A DNA stretch of 64,000 nucleotides. Origin: Strongylocentrotus purpuratus. Its lineage: Eukaryota > Echinodermata > Echinoidea > Camarodonta > Strongylocentrotidae. A program made the position numbers and the translations under genes. The stretch lies in assembly GCF_000002235.5 (NCBI RefSeq), contig NW_022145532.1, positions 62,001 to 126,000 on the forward strand, given 5' to 3'. Below the pieces are notes generated by a model. The model was not told the DNA's origin. It worked only from the letters and a program-made list of their open reading frames with translations, and did not search any database. Below are positions 38,613 to 50,508 of the stretch, piece after piece. The number at the start of each line of letters is the position of its first letter. Within the stretch, counting starts at the first letter, position 1.

Positions 38613-39555
38613 ACAAAGCTAGTATTCATGACACCATTCTGCATGGCGCCGCCGTCTAGCTGTTATAGTTGATTTTGGATGTTACGGCGCTTGTCATTCA
38701 GTTTAGAATATTTATGATATTTGAAAAATTACGCAACAAGATTAGTCTTGAGTTCAGTCTGAATAAGGCTTTACCCTCTATATATGCATCAAACAGTGCA
38801 CTATTGTAAAGCCCCATTGTACTACTTGTAGCTACTTGCTCCATCTTTATAGAAAACAGTGCCTAAGCGGTGCCCGTTGGTCCCCCATGATCCTCTTTTT
38901 CTTATGTTAATTGAGAGCTGAGTTGATGAGATAGCCACCTGTCATTAACCACGCTGGATGGTCTAATCCCTCCTGGCGAAACTAGTACAGACGGGCTTTA
39001 AAAGAAGCCTGTAAACCTGACCCGTCCTATATATCTTGTCGTGGCAGGACATAAGACCTAAATCTTATTTTGTGAGGTAACCGTGATACAGAACGAGGAA
39101 AATGATATGGGAAGGGGAGGAGATTGATTACTTAATACCCATTATACATCTACGTGAATGGCCTCCAGTGCTATATCGGAAATGGAAATAATACGTTAAA
39201 TTAGCAAAGTGCAAGACTAGGTGGTTGCTTGATTGGAAATTGTATATAACTTTACTGATAGATTTACACCCCGCGGAATTTTCGGAAAATTGTAGACACG
39301 AGATGATAAATAGATTCGTTGGGAATAATTGTCAGTGATATATTGACTTCCGTCTAATTTTGAATTGTACTAAATTGCTCAGGTAAAGAAGAATATGTTA
39401 AACCCAAGAGAGTTGGTTTTAAAGTTACGCATTGACCTCGTTTCAGCCACAAACGAAACCCATCCCAATATTATCACAGACAGACAACAGGATTAAAAAG
39501 TTCAACATTGCTGAAAAATATCAATCTTGTAGATAACTGTAGTCTTTTGATACTT
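38613..39555. other. no feature seen
   Basis: Non-coding sequence; slightly GC-richer near 38870-39060 without an open frame I can support. Confidence 0.5.
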
Positions 39556-39797
39556 ATGGTGGCTTCTTATATAGCGCACATGTCCGTCACGCCGTGACGC
39601 TCCTGGCGTTCCATCTTTATTACCCCGGTCATAACTGGCGGCCAAATCTCTGGTACCCACTGTTCACCCGGGTGGAGAGTGGCAAAAGTGTATTAATGTC
39701 TGGCCAAAGGACATCCGATCCGTACCAGGCTGAGAGTCGAACCCTCGGCCCTTGGATTGAGTGTCAAATGAATGAACCACTATACCAAGTCGCCTTC
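39556..39797 (-). mobile_element. tRNA-headed SINE, minus strand
   Basis: The head on the minus strand is GCGACTTGGTATAGTGGTTC with B box GGGTTCGACTC. The body has CTTTGGCCAGACATTAAT and GGTACCAGAGATTTGG, and the end is GCGCTATATAAGAAGCCACC. It shares this last segment with the 17.2-kb copy, placing both in one subfamily. The head differs from the 21-kb copy, so at least two head types are attached to a related body. Confidence 0.8.
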
Positions 39798-40029
39798 ATT
39801 TTTGTAATGCGTTTAGAAATCCTAACGCAAAATACGACCACTCTGTTTCTACATCCACACTGATGAATTTGACCTTTTGTAAAACGTCTATAAGAGGAGA
39901 AATAAATATGCTTTTTATTTGATTTAGGATTATCTTATAACATGATTGGAATGGTTTGGAGAACCCTGCTCTCCATGTATACCTCTCTGTTGAGATAAAT
40001 ATAGTCTATGACTGAATGAAGTCAAGTGG

Positions 40030-40100
40030 TGAGAGGTGGAGAGAAAGAGAGAGAGAGAGAGAGAGAGGGGGGGAGAGAGAGAGGGGGGGGAGAGAGAGTA
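40030..40100. repeat. (GA)n/G-run purine tract
   Basis: Purine microsatellite with runs of Gs. Confidence 0.85.
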
Positions 40101-41030
40101 AGATGAACGAGGGAGGATATGGAGGTGATGACATTGTTTTGTCACCAGTGGCATACCATGACATGATGAGAAGATGGAGGAGAATGGAATGTCTTCAACA
40201 ACAATCAAACATCCACCAAGTCTCTCGCGTGAGAACCCAGCTTTCTCCGAATGGTGGACGATCGGTCCGTCCGGCATTCGCGCGAAAAGAGGCGCGAGAA
40301 TTCCAAGTGTGGTTGAAGCCTTGGATGTTCCATGACACCCTAATACAAAGTGAATCGTCTGATGGTAGTTAGAAAACAGTGGAGTGTCTACTAGAGGTTT
40401 CAAATGAAGGAGAAAAGAAGATACAGAGATGGATGGAGAAAGATAAAGAAGGGAGGGGTGGAGGTAACGTGAATACATATAAAGACTACGTCTAAATAAA
40501 TCCCTCCTCCATCCTCCTCATATTCCATTGCTTTGTTTCCTCGCATTTCATCTCCCTGATATTTCCTCCCTTCCCCACCCCCTTCCCCACCCCCTTTCCT
40601 CATCCCCTCTTCCATACCCCCTTCCATGACTCCAGTTGTCTGAATGACTTGAACCACGCTCGGAAGAGTATCTTCATTCACAAAGTGCCCATGCAAATGT
40701 TATTTAAAAGGCTACCCAGATCCAAGTAGGCAAATCGCCATCTAAGCTAAGATTGCGGAAATGAATGTAAAACTTATTAAAAAAAGGTATAACAAATGAA
40801 TGTATTGCCAATGAGGTTTGTTTCCAATCTCTGGAACTGAAAATAGATTTGATATGAATATGGACAGACCTGCAATATTCCTTTTTGGCGATTTTTTTTT
40901 ATTTACTGTTACTTTTATTGTATTCCTACATGTATTTTTTTTAATCCTGGAAATAGTAATTTATTGAAAATAAAATACCTTTTTAGGAATACTTTTTTTA
41001 GGAGTGATTCTAAACTTTGCCTGAAGAAAA
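40101..41030. other. no gene seen
   Basis: Large overlapping frames on both strands at 40101-40480 include the flanking simple repeat and show no domain. C-rich patch at 40560-40625. Confidence 0.45.
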
Positions 41031-41717
41031 TTAACAAATTTCTCGATAAAATTTGAAATTGCACCTGTGTCTTTTTGTATAACTGATGTTCCGATTGGGG
41101 ATGCCTCGCATTGTGGACGGAGCATTTAAAGATAAACTTGAGTTCTGGTAATGCGATTGCATTGTGAAAGAAAAGGTGTGGAATGGATCAGAAAAGTTGA
41201 TCATATAGCATGTAAGTAATGGTGTGTAATGCAAGGTTCTGGAGTCATCAAAATCATCATAAATTTTGCAGAGCCTTGGTAAAGTAACAATCACTTACAC
41301 AGAAAGATGTATATGGGACAACACACTGGTGTCGGGGCTAGTACTACCCTGATTTCCTTATCTTTCTATGCTCATTACTCAGCCAGTATACATTTTCTTC
41401 CAAAATTGTTTGGCACATGACATTTATTTGTAATCTTGAACATTCAGTGTAAGTTTCGTTAGATTCTGTGAGAATTCATTTTATTTTTTTTACCAGAACT
41501 CAAGTTTATCTATAAGATTTAAGAGGCGCTTCACACCTTCCTTCACAAAGTCCGTTATTTCATGGTGAGCCATTGGTGACCGTGGGGAGAATGTGTTCAG
41601 AGGATCAGAGGTGCCCCCTACTTGATGAAAGATAGGCTCTACGTGCGAGCTTGACTGACATTCGAAGAGTGTGACACGTCGAATTCCACTCGCTCCGTCG
41701 CTCGGTCGACGTGACAT
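41031..41717 (-). pseudogene. Ig-like domain frame split by a MITE
   Basis: The minus-strand frame from 41717 reads GIRRVTLFECQSSS, PIFHQVGGTSD and ITDFVKEGVKRLLNL, then enters the MITE at 41515 and soon stops. Beyond the MITE, from 41129 leftward, the sequence continues in the same phase as KCSVHNARHPQSEHQL and TQVQFQI. Taken together, a B-strand Cys (VTLFEC) and an F-strand Cys (LKCSVHN) stand about 50 residues apart, as in I/C2-type Ig domains. The C-strand Trp is missing; PIFHQ compares with PIFIWHQ at 35 kb. ATG at 41715-41717 follows an in-frame stop closely, so it may be a start or simply the border of an exon. Confidence 0.38.
41126..41515. mobile_element. TTAA MITE family C, copy 4
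   Basis: TTAA and AGATAAACTTGAGTTCTGG at the left; CCAGAACTCAAGTTTATCT at the right followed by ATAA, one base off TTAA. The 390-bp copy is nearly colinear with 32537-32930. It lies inside the Ig-like frame described separately. Confidence 0.85.
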
Positions 41718-41762
41718 TGATCACTGGCATTTCATCATATTATATCAGCGTCTTATGATACC

Positions 41763-42175
41763 ATTCCAGGGGCGTCATAGTAGAAGGGGGTAAGTATCAC
41801 GAAAGCTAGGGCATGGCAAGGACCACCCTCGTTTCCCATCAGGCTACATACATATGGTGTCATGTATATATATATAATTCAGGGCGGCGCCAGGGAATAT
41901 TCCAGGGGCGTCATAGTAGAAGGGGGTACAAGGGTAAGTATCACGAAAGCTGGGCCACGGACCACCCTCGTTTCCCACTATAGGCTACATACATAATGGT
42001 GTAATGTATATAATTTAGGGGCGGCGCCAGGGAATATTCCAGGGGCGTCATAGTAGAAGGGGATACAAGGGTAAATATCACGAAAGCTGGGCCAAAGACC
42101 ACTCTAGTCTCCCATCAGGCTGCATACATACGGTGTCATGTATATAACATTCAGGGGCGGCGCCAGGGAATATGC
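41763..42175. repeat. 136-bp tandem repeat, three copies
   Basis: Units begin near 41763, 41899 and 42035 with ATTCCAGGGGCGTCATAGTA. They contain TATCACGAAAGCT, CTACATACATA(T/A)GGTGT and CAGGGGCGGCGCCAGGGAAT. The copies differ by a few substitutions and a short TA-repeat length change. Confidence 0.85.
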
Positions 42176-42440
42176 AACTTCAAAGGGGCAAAGGAAAGTC
42201 TCTGACGAGAAGATATTAAAGAAGAAAAATGGTTCTCATTAATTTTTCGAAAAGGCATTTTTCGCGAAAAGTAAGCAAGTAAAGGTTTTTAGCATATTAT
42301 TGGCATTGTTGGAAACATCACGGGGGGGGGGGGGTCACACCCGCCCCTCCGCCATGAAAACAACACTACCCTTGTATTTTCTCAGACACTCGCAAGGCCA
42401 ATCCTATTAAAAAAGGACACTTCTTGTTATGATTGTTGAA
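42176..42440. other. no feature seen; G run
   Basis: Non-coding spacer with a run of Gs at 42321-42332. Confidence 0.5.
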
Positions 42441-42600
42441 GGTAATAATAATAATAATGGGCATTTATATAGCGCCGTCTATCTAGACAATTCTATTCCG
42501 AAGCGCACAAATCAATTATTACCCCGGGTTTATTAAACCTAGCTGCTATTACGGCGCTTTAGCATTTAAAGGAATAAATTCCTGCCAGGGAAATTATTTT
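42441..42600 (-). mobile_element. 5'-truncated SINE, minus strand
   Basis: An (AAT)n tail is followed by GGGCATTTATATAGCGCCGT and the body words ATTATTACCCCGGG and AATTCCTGCCAGG. The tRNA head and half of the body are missing. Confidence 0.75.
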
Positions 42601-43194
42601 ACAAATTCACTAAGTATTATCAATCCAATCTGGCAAGATTAGCTCATTAAGAACAGATATCTTTCTCTTATAATGATAATACATTTGAAATTATTTCCAC
42701 TTAAAATGTTGGAGGTTTGCCAGATATAAAATTGGGAGATGCAAGATGTACTTGACTCTCAAATAGTGTTGGGTTTTTTCCTCACAATTTTTTTGATAGA
42801 TTTCACCCTTTGGACAAACCAAACCATTATAATGCATGTATCTTTAATCAATTCATTACAATATTTCATTACTATTACTATTCTACGACACTACTCCATT
42901 GCACCTGTCTTTCTAAAATACCCCTTGCTACTCTATTGAGAGGTTGTGTGAATATCCTAATCTGAATTAAATGCAAACATTTAAACAAACATTTTTGAAA
43001 GAAATGTCTTAATACATCCCAAACTGTAATATTCAGATTTTACAACGTGTAGTTATCATCGATCGAAAAAATAATTCGATACTTTGCTGTTTTCGTAAGT
43101 GGCGCTATTTTAATTCTTTGCTGGATCCATTGCGTAGCAAGAGACTTAACCACTGGTAGAGTGGGGCGTAATATAGAAACATATTTTTCCCCAA
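42601..43194. other. no feature seen
   Basis: AT-rich non-coding sequence. Confidence 0.55.
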
Positions 43195-43335
43195 CTTCTT
43201 CTTCTTCTACTACTTCTTCTTTTTCCTCCTCCTTTTCTTCTTCTTCTTCTTCTTCTTCTTCTTCTTCTTCTTCTTCTTCTTCTTCTTCTTCTTCTTCTTC
43301 TTCTTCTTCTTTCCCTTTCTTCTCCTCCTCCATTT
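43195..43335. repeat. (CTT)n trinucleotide repeat
   Basis: About 100 bp of uninterrupted CTT units with flanking TCC variants. The poly-Glu and poly-Ser frames on the two strands are its translation. Confidence 0.95.
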
Positions 43336-45507
43336 CCATCTTCTCCTTCCTCTTTTTCTTATTTTCCTTGACATTTTTTTTAACAATTTAACAGTAGTAT
43401 TGAGTAGGCCAGTGTTATTGCAAACTTTTGAAGGGGTGTTGAAACGCTATATTTTCTTCACCCCTCGGGGGCGATGTTGCTTCTAGCAGGTAATGTTGCA
43501 TTCTTGTGGGAGTTTAATCAAGCAAATTATAAAAGGGATATCCCTACGTCATATCTACTTTCCCCATAGGTCATACCAATGTCTTTAGTATCCATCGCAA
43601 AACCTATCAATCGAGAACATGTCGGCGCGTCCAATTATACCTATTCAATACCAAAAATTTGATTGCGTAGATTTCCTCGAAAACGTTACAGGAACAAATC
43701 TTCCGCTCGCCGTCTGATCGTTCCGATCGAACTCCGCTCATTCGCAAGACGCAAGAGGCGCACTGCTATGTTCCATTTATATCATGAAAGTGCCGTAATG
43801 CGTTAAAATCCATTCTCTCAGCCAATCGATTAGCTAATTACATGACCTGGGTTCTTTCGTCCCTCGTCCTCCTCCATGCAATGTACTATGCATGCGTGAC
43901 AACTTCTCTTCACGACGGCAAATAAGAGAGGCAGATTTGATTAAAGCTATTGATTTCATGGTTTACAGCCTCTCCTCTGACGTCACATCCCTCTTTTAAT
44001 CCTGTTTTGCTGACGGAAATATATTGTGAATGAAATTAGAAGCCCTATCGATTTTAAAGTAACCAACATAATTGTATCTCCCTTTATGAAAATGTTCATT
44101 TTCTATTCGTTTTGTCTATTAAACTAATGCACTTTCTTTTTATAATAAGTATGATTCATTCATCATGTTCATCCAAGCTGCGTTTATTAGTTTGTCGTCC
44201 AAAGGTAAGACCGTTTTAGATTTAAAACAATGTAATCCTTTTTCGTAACGAATTAATATTCCATCATGAGAAATCGTTTTGTAACTAAAGCTCCTTTGAA
44301 GAAAAGAAAAATAATGCTTTGTCGAATCTTATTAAGGACAAAAATATACAGTCTGCATGTTGAAATTGCGGTTTAACCAACCAGGAAATCCTTATGTGAT
44401 TAATATATCATGATCTTGGAAGAAAGCTGCCTGACGCAGTGACCGTTCGCAAATCATACGGATCCTCTTCCTCCGATCACACACCTGAATAAATCATGTT
44501 GTTGATTTCCCAAATTTAGCCCAGCTCTGCAAGCGAGCTAACGTGTCAAGTGTGTCTAGTGCCCCCGGCTCAAAATATCTCAACAAATACGGAAAGGCAA
44601 GGGTGTAGGATGTGTGCTCAGTATCAGGTAGGTGTGGGTACAGTCATCTTGTCGTCTCGTTCAAAGCACATCCTTAAACTTCCGTCAACCATGTTTGATT
44701 TGTTTAAAGGCATTAGTCAGCATTTCAAAATGTCAGTCTCAGATAGTGTCCAGACTTCAAGGTGGGGGAAAGAACACGAAAGCGTTATTTTTTTCTCAAA
44801 AATAACATTTTTTTAATTTGTGTAGAGGTGGGTGGGTGTGGGTGAGTGCGTGTGAACAAAACGAAAAGTTTGTGATAACTTATTGTACATAGTGAATATA
44901 TGAGGAAGGAAATAAAATATAATTAAACAATAACAACAACAAAATAGTGTGTGTAAAACCGGGGAAAATATATATATGTGATTACCGTCGACACGCTTTA
45001 TCAATCATTCTGTTCATATCTATTTGTCTTATTTATCAAAGAGACAAATAACATGACAAAATGAAGAAACCATCTTTCACATAGACTAAGAAGGTGCTCG
45101 GTAAAGAACTATAGACCCTTGCTTAAATAAGAGTTCAAACTGTTGAGAAGTATACTCTAATTTACAGTACACACTCTCCATAGTGCGCTACATACTGACC
45201 ATTTCAACAAAAAATGTTTCACCGTCAAAATATTAAAAGGAGACAGTCTCGAGTAGCACTTGTGGTCCGACCTGTTTTTTAATTGTATTTACATATAACC
45301 AAAATCAACACCTAATCATAATTTATATTTAAATCATCTAAAACATTGTGCAGCCCTATATGATTTCGTGTGTTCAGTATATTTTTTCTTTTGTTTGTGA
45401 TCCATGTCATAGAGTTAATTCTGTTGCTGGAAATAATTGCATTTCACAATAAAACCACGAATTAAAGTCAGTTTGAGATCACACATCTATACTATTGGTC
45501 CTTTAAA
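43336..45507. other. no gene; GC-richer patch with a CRE-like site
   Basis: Within 43600-44000 the base composition is less AT-rich and contains TGACGTCAC (about 43978-43986, a perfect CREB/ATF-type site) and GATTAGCTAATTAC (about 43827, homeodomain-like core). No open frame. These could be part of a regulatory element or chance. The rest is non-coding. Confidence 0.3.
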
Positions 45508-46022
45508 AGGGGTATCTCGCTGAGTGGTGAATTTTGGATTCGCCAACTTTTCGTCGAATTTTGGCGAAAATCAGGGTTCGTCTCTGCCATTAGCGACAAT
45601 AAGCAACATTTGAGCGAATGTTTGCGAAAGGCAGTTGGCGACTATTAGCGGCTGTAAACGAATGTAAGCGACAGTTTTTTTTGCGAAGATTAGCAACTAT
45701 GTGCCAATCCTTTGCCACTATTTGTAAATCTTTGGGACTTTTTGCTAACTCCTGGTAAAGTACCAGGCGTATCTATTGACCAACAACCTTATAAAAAGGG
45801 TGAGGAACCTTCCCTAGCATTCAGATTTATATAGGAGCCATATGGTCATGTGGTCGCTAGCATTGGCGAATAAAAAAAACTTAAGCAAGACTGTCTTACG
45901 ATCGTTTGCGGAGGCTTGCAACTGTTTGCGGAAAAATAAATTCGCAAAGAAATGTTACGACTCCTGGCGAAACCCCAAATTCGCTAAGTTTGCAAGCATT
46001 TGCCGCTCAGTAAGATACCCCT
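45508..46022. mobile_element. foldback element made of CGCAAA-type words, copy 2
   Basis: The ends are AGGGGTATCTCGCTGAG on the left and CTCAGTAAGATACCCCT on the right. The interior uses the same vocabulary as 11181-11884 (GGATTCGCCAACTTTTCG, GCGAATGTTTGCGAAAGGCA, AGTTGGCGACTATTAG) but in the opposite orientation. The two share long colinear stretches, so they are one family. The 91-residue frame at 45842-46117 is a shadow. Confidence 0.75.
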
Positions 46023-47727
46023 TCAGAGACAGCTCAATATTGTACGTGGATATTGAGGGTCGAGCGCCATCACTTGCTCGAAAATGTTGGAAAAGTATAA
46101 TCACAGTTACACCGTAAAATTCGGAGTATAAAACGACGAATCGTTCACTCGTCATTTCTTCTACTAAAAGACATACCTGAAAAACATTATTTAGCATGAA
46201 AGGGTTGTTCCTTTTGCAGTGTGACAAACATATTGATTATCATTTTCGCAAATTTTGATTGAAACTTGACAATGATAAAAATGAAAGATGAATTATGATT
46301 AATCATAAATACTGAGTGCTCATTGAGCAATACATGGATATTTATACTATGTATAATTTTTGTTCCATATTTCTTCTATTATGGATCTGGTAAAGGGGTA
46401 ATATAAGGTTGGGTATAGTCATGAAGCTGTTTCGCTTCTAGTCTTTTTTATAATTCCAAAATACATGTACTGGCATCCCATTCCTTTGAGACACCCCCTC
46501 CCTTTTATGCCTTTTCCACTAAAAATCCCTCGTTTGTAAAATGTACTAGGTCGGGAATGTATCCCAAATCCACAGGTGTTGCTTTTACATGGTCTCTCAC
46601 ACTGGGCATCTATATATTTTCATTGACACTCATGCTTGCCACGCCACCGTCTAAACATTATAGTGCCGGTGGCGTAGCCCTAGATCCATTATGGAGGGGG
46701 CACTAATCTTCATCGGTCATCGGGAGGGTTTTAATTTTCTGAATCAGAGGTACACGTGTATTATACACCGATAATTATTTATCGCACCGTCTTCTTTTCG
46801 CATTATTTCCCCCCTTTCCTTTTCCTACTCCCTTTCATGTTCATTTTATTCAAAACCACACAAAACATGATATAATCTTTTACCTTTCCCGTATTCCAAT
46901 AATTATTTCATTCTGTTTCTTACATTTATTAAAATTATTTTATCATTTAATTGAGGCACAAGTGTCTCCATGTTACCTCTCCCCAGCTCTACTCCACTGA
47001 CTAATATTGTTGTGACTGTACTTATGTCGTACTTAACCTTACTTGAATAATTGAATTGGTAAACTTATGTCGTGCTGATGGAGATCGCTTACAAATAGTG
47101 CGAAAGGCAGCCTAAAGGCTCGCTTTGCAATCTCGTCTACAATTAGATGGCAATGAATATAAACAGTCGAACATTGAAATACGCAATGCCCGACATAATA
47201 AAGCTTTTTGGTAAATTGTTTCAACTCATGTGGACAGATTTCGAATTACATTTTTTTAATGTGGCTATGTCCGACCCATTTTTCTCCTAAAAAGAAGTGC
47301 TAGCATTTCTTAGCATTTGTAGACACATTGAAAGAATGTGTGTAGCCCAAATAAAAAGATGATTTATTCCCCATTCCAAACTTTCACCAAGTAAAGAAAA
47401 TAACAGATGTAAATTTACAGTTTAAGATTGCTGGGGAATCAAAGGGGTCTTTAAGACACCTGTACACATATTCAGACTTTTGTAACATATATTTTATTTT
47501 GAATGAGTTCATCTAAATAGAAAATTGTATTTGCCTTTGGAAACTACCTTGATACAGATAAGAATTAAAAGAGGAGTTCAACTAATATTGTCCCCGCAAC
47601 AAACAAACTCAAGATGTCGAGTCAGATGAGCATGTGCGAGCTTTTAAATTATATACAGCTTATATAATTATTCATACTCTTTGTAAATTTAATGTTTTTG
47701 TGTTTTTCGTAACTCAAGAATGGAAGA
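46023..47727. other. no gene seen
   Basis: AT-rich non-coding sequence; no supported frame. Confidence 0.55.
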
Positions 47728-47796
47728 TGGAATAATAATAACAACGAGCTTTGGAAATTATTACCCTAGTTTTAGCTCCGGCAGCTGTTATCAGCG
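47728..47796 (-). mobile_element. SINE fragment, minus strand
   Basis: AATAATAATAAC is followed by ATTATTACCCTAGTTTTAGC and CTGTTATCAGCGC, which match the left part of the SINE body. It ends where the next element begins. Confidence 0.55.
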
Positions 47797-48910
47797 CACA
47801 GTGCGTCCCAGAAAAAACGAAACCCGAAAACAATTCATTGTTGTGAGGAAAATATGAGCTTTATGAATATAATTCCTTATTTGTTATAGAGTATAAGTAA
47901 TATGCTTTCAAATGATACATCGATCCCATTAATTCACAAACGCTTTACTGACGACAATGTTTTGAAAATTACATATTAAAATCCATTAGTGCCAGATTTG
48001 GGTAAAACCGTGAAAACGCTAGTATAACAAGGATCAATGACGTAAAGGAAGCTTTCCAGTGTGAGATGGATTGCATTGAAAAACAAATTTGAAAAATCCG
48101 AGGTTAAAGCGGTGTACGCCCTCAGATTTCCCCCAAACAATAAATAAACCTCAAGCAATACAAAATTGATTGAAAATGGTGCACGTCATCAATGAGAAAA
48201 AATAGCATCTTCTGAGGGTATGTACCCATTGGACCACACCTTTTTCGCTTTATTAAAAGGAATGATGCCCCTTACTACGATTCATGTGGACATATAACCC
48301 GATTGTCCTCTTTGCTCATATAACAAGTTGCAGTTCTAAAAAATGCTAATGTCATTTTTTGTATGATGTCATCTCTATAAGTAATATCCTGCTTACCTTA
48401 ATCAATGTATTACAATTGCCCTCATTATTAACAGAAGCACGTGAAAAGAACCTTCTCATTAGATGTCAAAGTTATTACTTCCGTCGGGTCATATTCGGTC
48501 ATGCTCACGTGAAAGCCTATATCATGTTAATGGTTTCACCAAAATCTGGCACAAATGGATTTGGACATGAAATTTCCCCAAAAAATGTTCAGTGAATCGT
48601 TTATGGCAATCAAGGAATTATATCAATATACCGTTCATTATCTGTTCACAATAAGGCCTTTAAAAAAATTGTTGTATTGCCCTTTGCGACCGACCCAAAA
48701 ATCTTGGAATCTACGGTCGGCTTTTTAATTTTTTAATTTTTAATTTTTACCGTTTTTTAGAGAAAAAATATTAAAGCATTCAAAACTGGGAAATATCAGT
48801 CCAAAGAAGGAGAAAAAACAAGAAAAAAAAGTTAATAAAAAATACAACATCTTTTTGGGGGCCTAATCGTTTGTATTTGGGGTTTCGTTTTATTCTTGGG
48901 ACACACTGTA
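47797..48910. mobile_element. long inverted-repeat element, Tc1/mariner-like ends
   Basis: ACAGTGCGTCCCAGAAAAAA is at the left. At the right, reverse-complemented, is ACAGTGTGTCCCAAGAATAA, next to TA. Both continue with ACGAAACCC. Further inward, TCCATTAGTGCCAGATTTGG on the left answers TCCATTTGTGCCAGATTTTG on the right, so the arms extend some 200 to 380 bp with indels. TA targets and CAGTG(T)GTCCC ends are typical of Tc1/mariner-type elements. No transposase frame is left. Confidence 0.6.
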
Positions 48911-50508
48911 TATATAATATATACTGTATATGTGGTATTAAAATATTTCCCTACAAAATATTGATAGTTTTTCCATCTTAAGACTGTTGTTTGTAAACTG
49001 ACGTCCTGTCGCTCTTTTAGAGCATTAAAGTACAAAGAGAATTGTAGTGCGATCTGGTATAATTTGAGAGCCTCTTTCCAAAGTTCTCATCCCTTTATTC
49101 TTTAAACTTACTTTGACCATAATGTTGATAATCTTTCTCATCGAAGAATGCGCTTTGTCAAAATCAAATGATTTGATTGTACATTACACAAAAGAGTGAA
49201 TGAAAAAAGAGATAATCTTTCTATCCGGGGTTAGTTCCTCCCCAATTTGGTCTTTATTTTTTAAATACTTACTACCCAGAACACAGAACGAATTACATCT
49301 TCTCAATACTAGGTAGTGCATTCAAAGGAAAGTTAGTCAATAGTTTTCATATACGTTTAATAAATCTCTAAGATGGGATAAGATGAAACAATTTTCTTCT
49401 CTAAAAGGCATGCAGCTATGAATTCGAAAAATATCATGAGTCAATTTTCTTGGGAAAATGTGGAAAAAAGCATAATATCTATTAAAAAACAATGAAACTC
49501 AAATACAATGAGGTCTTTTTTTAAAGCGCAGATGAGTAGGCGTGTATTATAGGCTTTCCATAAATCAATAAATTATGTATTTCTTTAACGAGTGTTTTTA
49601 ATCTGCAGAGTGGATAGAGCTATTACCTGTTTGTAGCATGCAATCATCATTCAGATTAGCATCTACTTTAAGAAGATCTCAAAATGATTGTCAAATCTTT
49701 TCAATTTCCATATTACCTAAAGGAATATCTTTGTTTTGTCAAATGTATTATGTTTTGTTAATGTTTGCGTGGGATATGATAAAAAGCAACCAATCAATCA
49801 AATAAAGTCCAATAAACTCGGTTGAACTCAGGTTATTTTTTGTTTCCTATAGCAACCAAGGTTTCCTATGGCTCTTAAAGTGAACCGGTAACATTGTTGA
49901 AAGTTGATGAAAATACTGCGTAATTTTTATATGAAATGTTACTTATTATATTCCTTCTACTGTACTAACCCTCTAACATTAAAACAATCCTGAAAAAATC
50001 AAGCCACAAAGATATTTATGGTTTTCTTCGCAGACGTCACTGGGCAACACCCTCTAACAGTAAATTCTCCCAACCATTTTTCCATAGAAATAAGATATAA
50101 AACAGGCTTTTCAAAATCTTTCAACACTTAAATGTTTACCAAGTCCCTTTAACAATATATATTTCTCTTCTTGTTATATTCTTTTGTTTCCTGGTGTTCA
50201 TATTGTGTCTTTATGTTTAAATAGACCTTATTTGTTTGTCTTAATTCTGGTGAGGGAGGGGCCACTCCCGTAAGTTTGCCCCCGAGTTGCCAGCTCCCGT
50301 ATTTCCTATATAGAAGTTTTTAGAGACTTTATTTGTATTTTGTCGCACCGAACATTTGCCCTGCCCTCAGCACTACTTTACACTTGTTTAAATCCAGGTT
50401 CTGAAACTGTCTTGCTGTGGTTTTTAACTTTAATTCTTATCATAAAGAACGTATAAAGTGTAAAACTTACACCTGTATCTAAATGTGTTGGGCTCATGAT
50501 GTATGGTT
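48911..50508. other. no gene seen
   Basis: AT-rich non-coding sequence. Confidence 0.55.

Noticed and set aside
40016..40478. Long overlapping frames on both strands (118 and 182 residues)
   Set aside because: They start or end in a (GA)n tract and show no domain; both strands are open, as expected from base composition.
43040..43391. Poly-Glu and poly-Ser frames
   Set aside because: Translation of (CTT)n.
45842..46227. Frames with several cysteines on both strands
   Set aside because: They lie mostly inside the second CGCAAA-word foldback element, with no splice or domain support.
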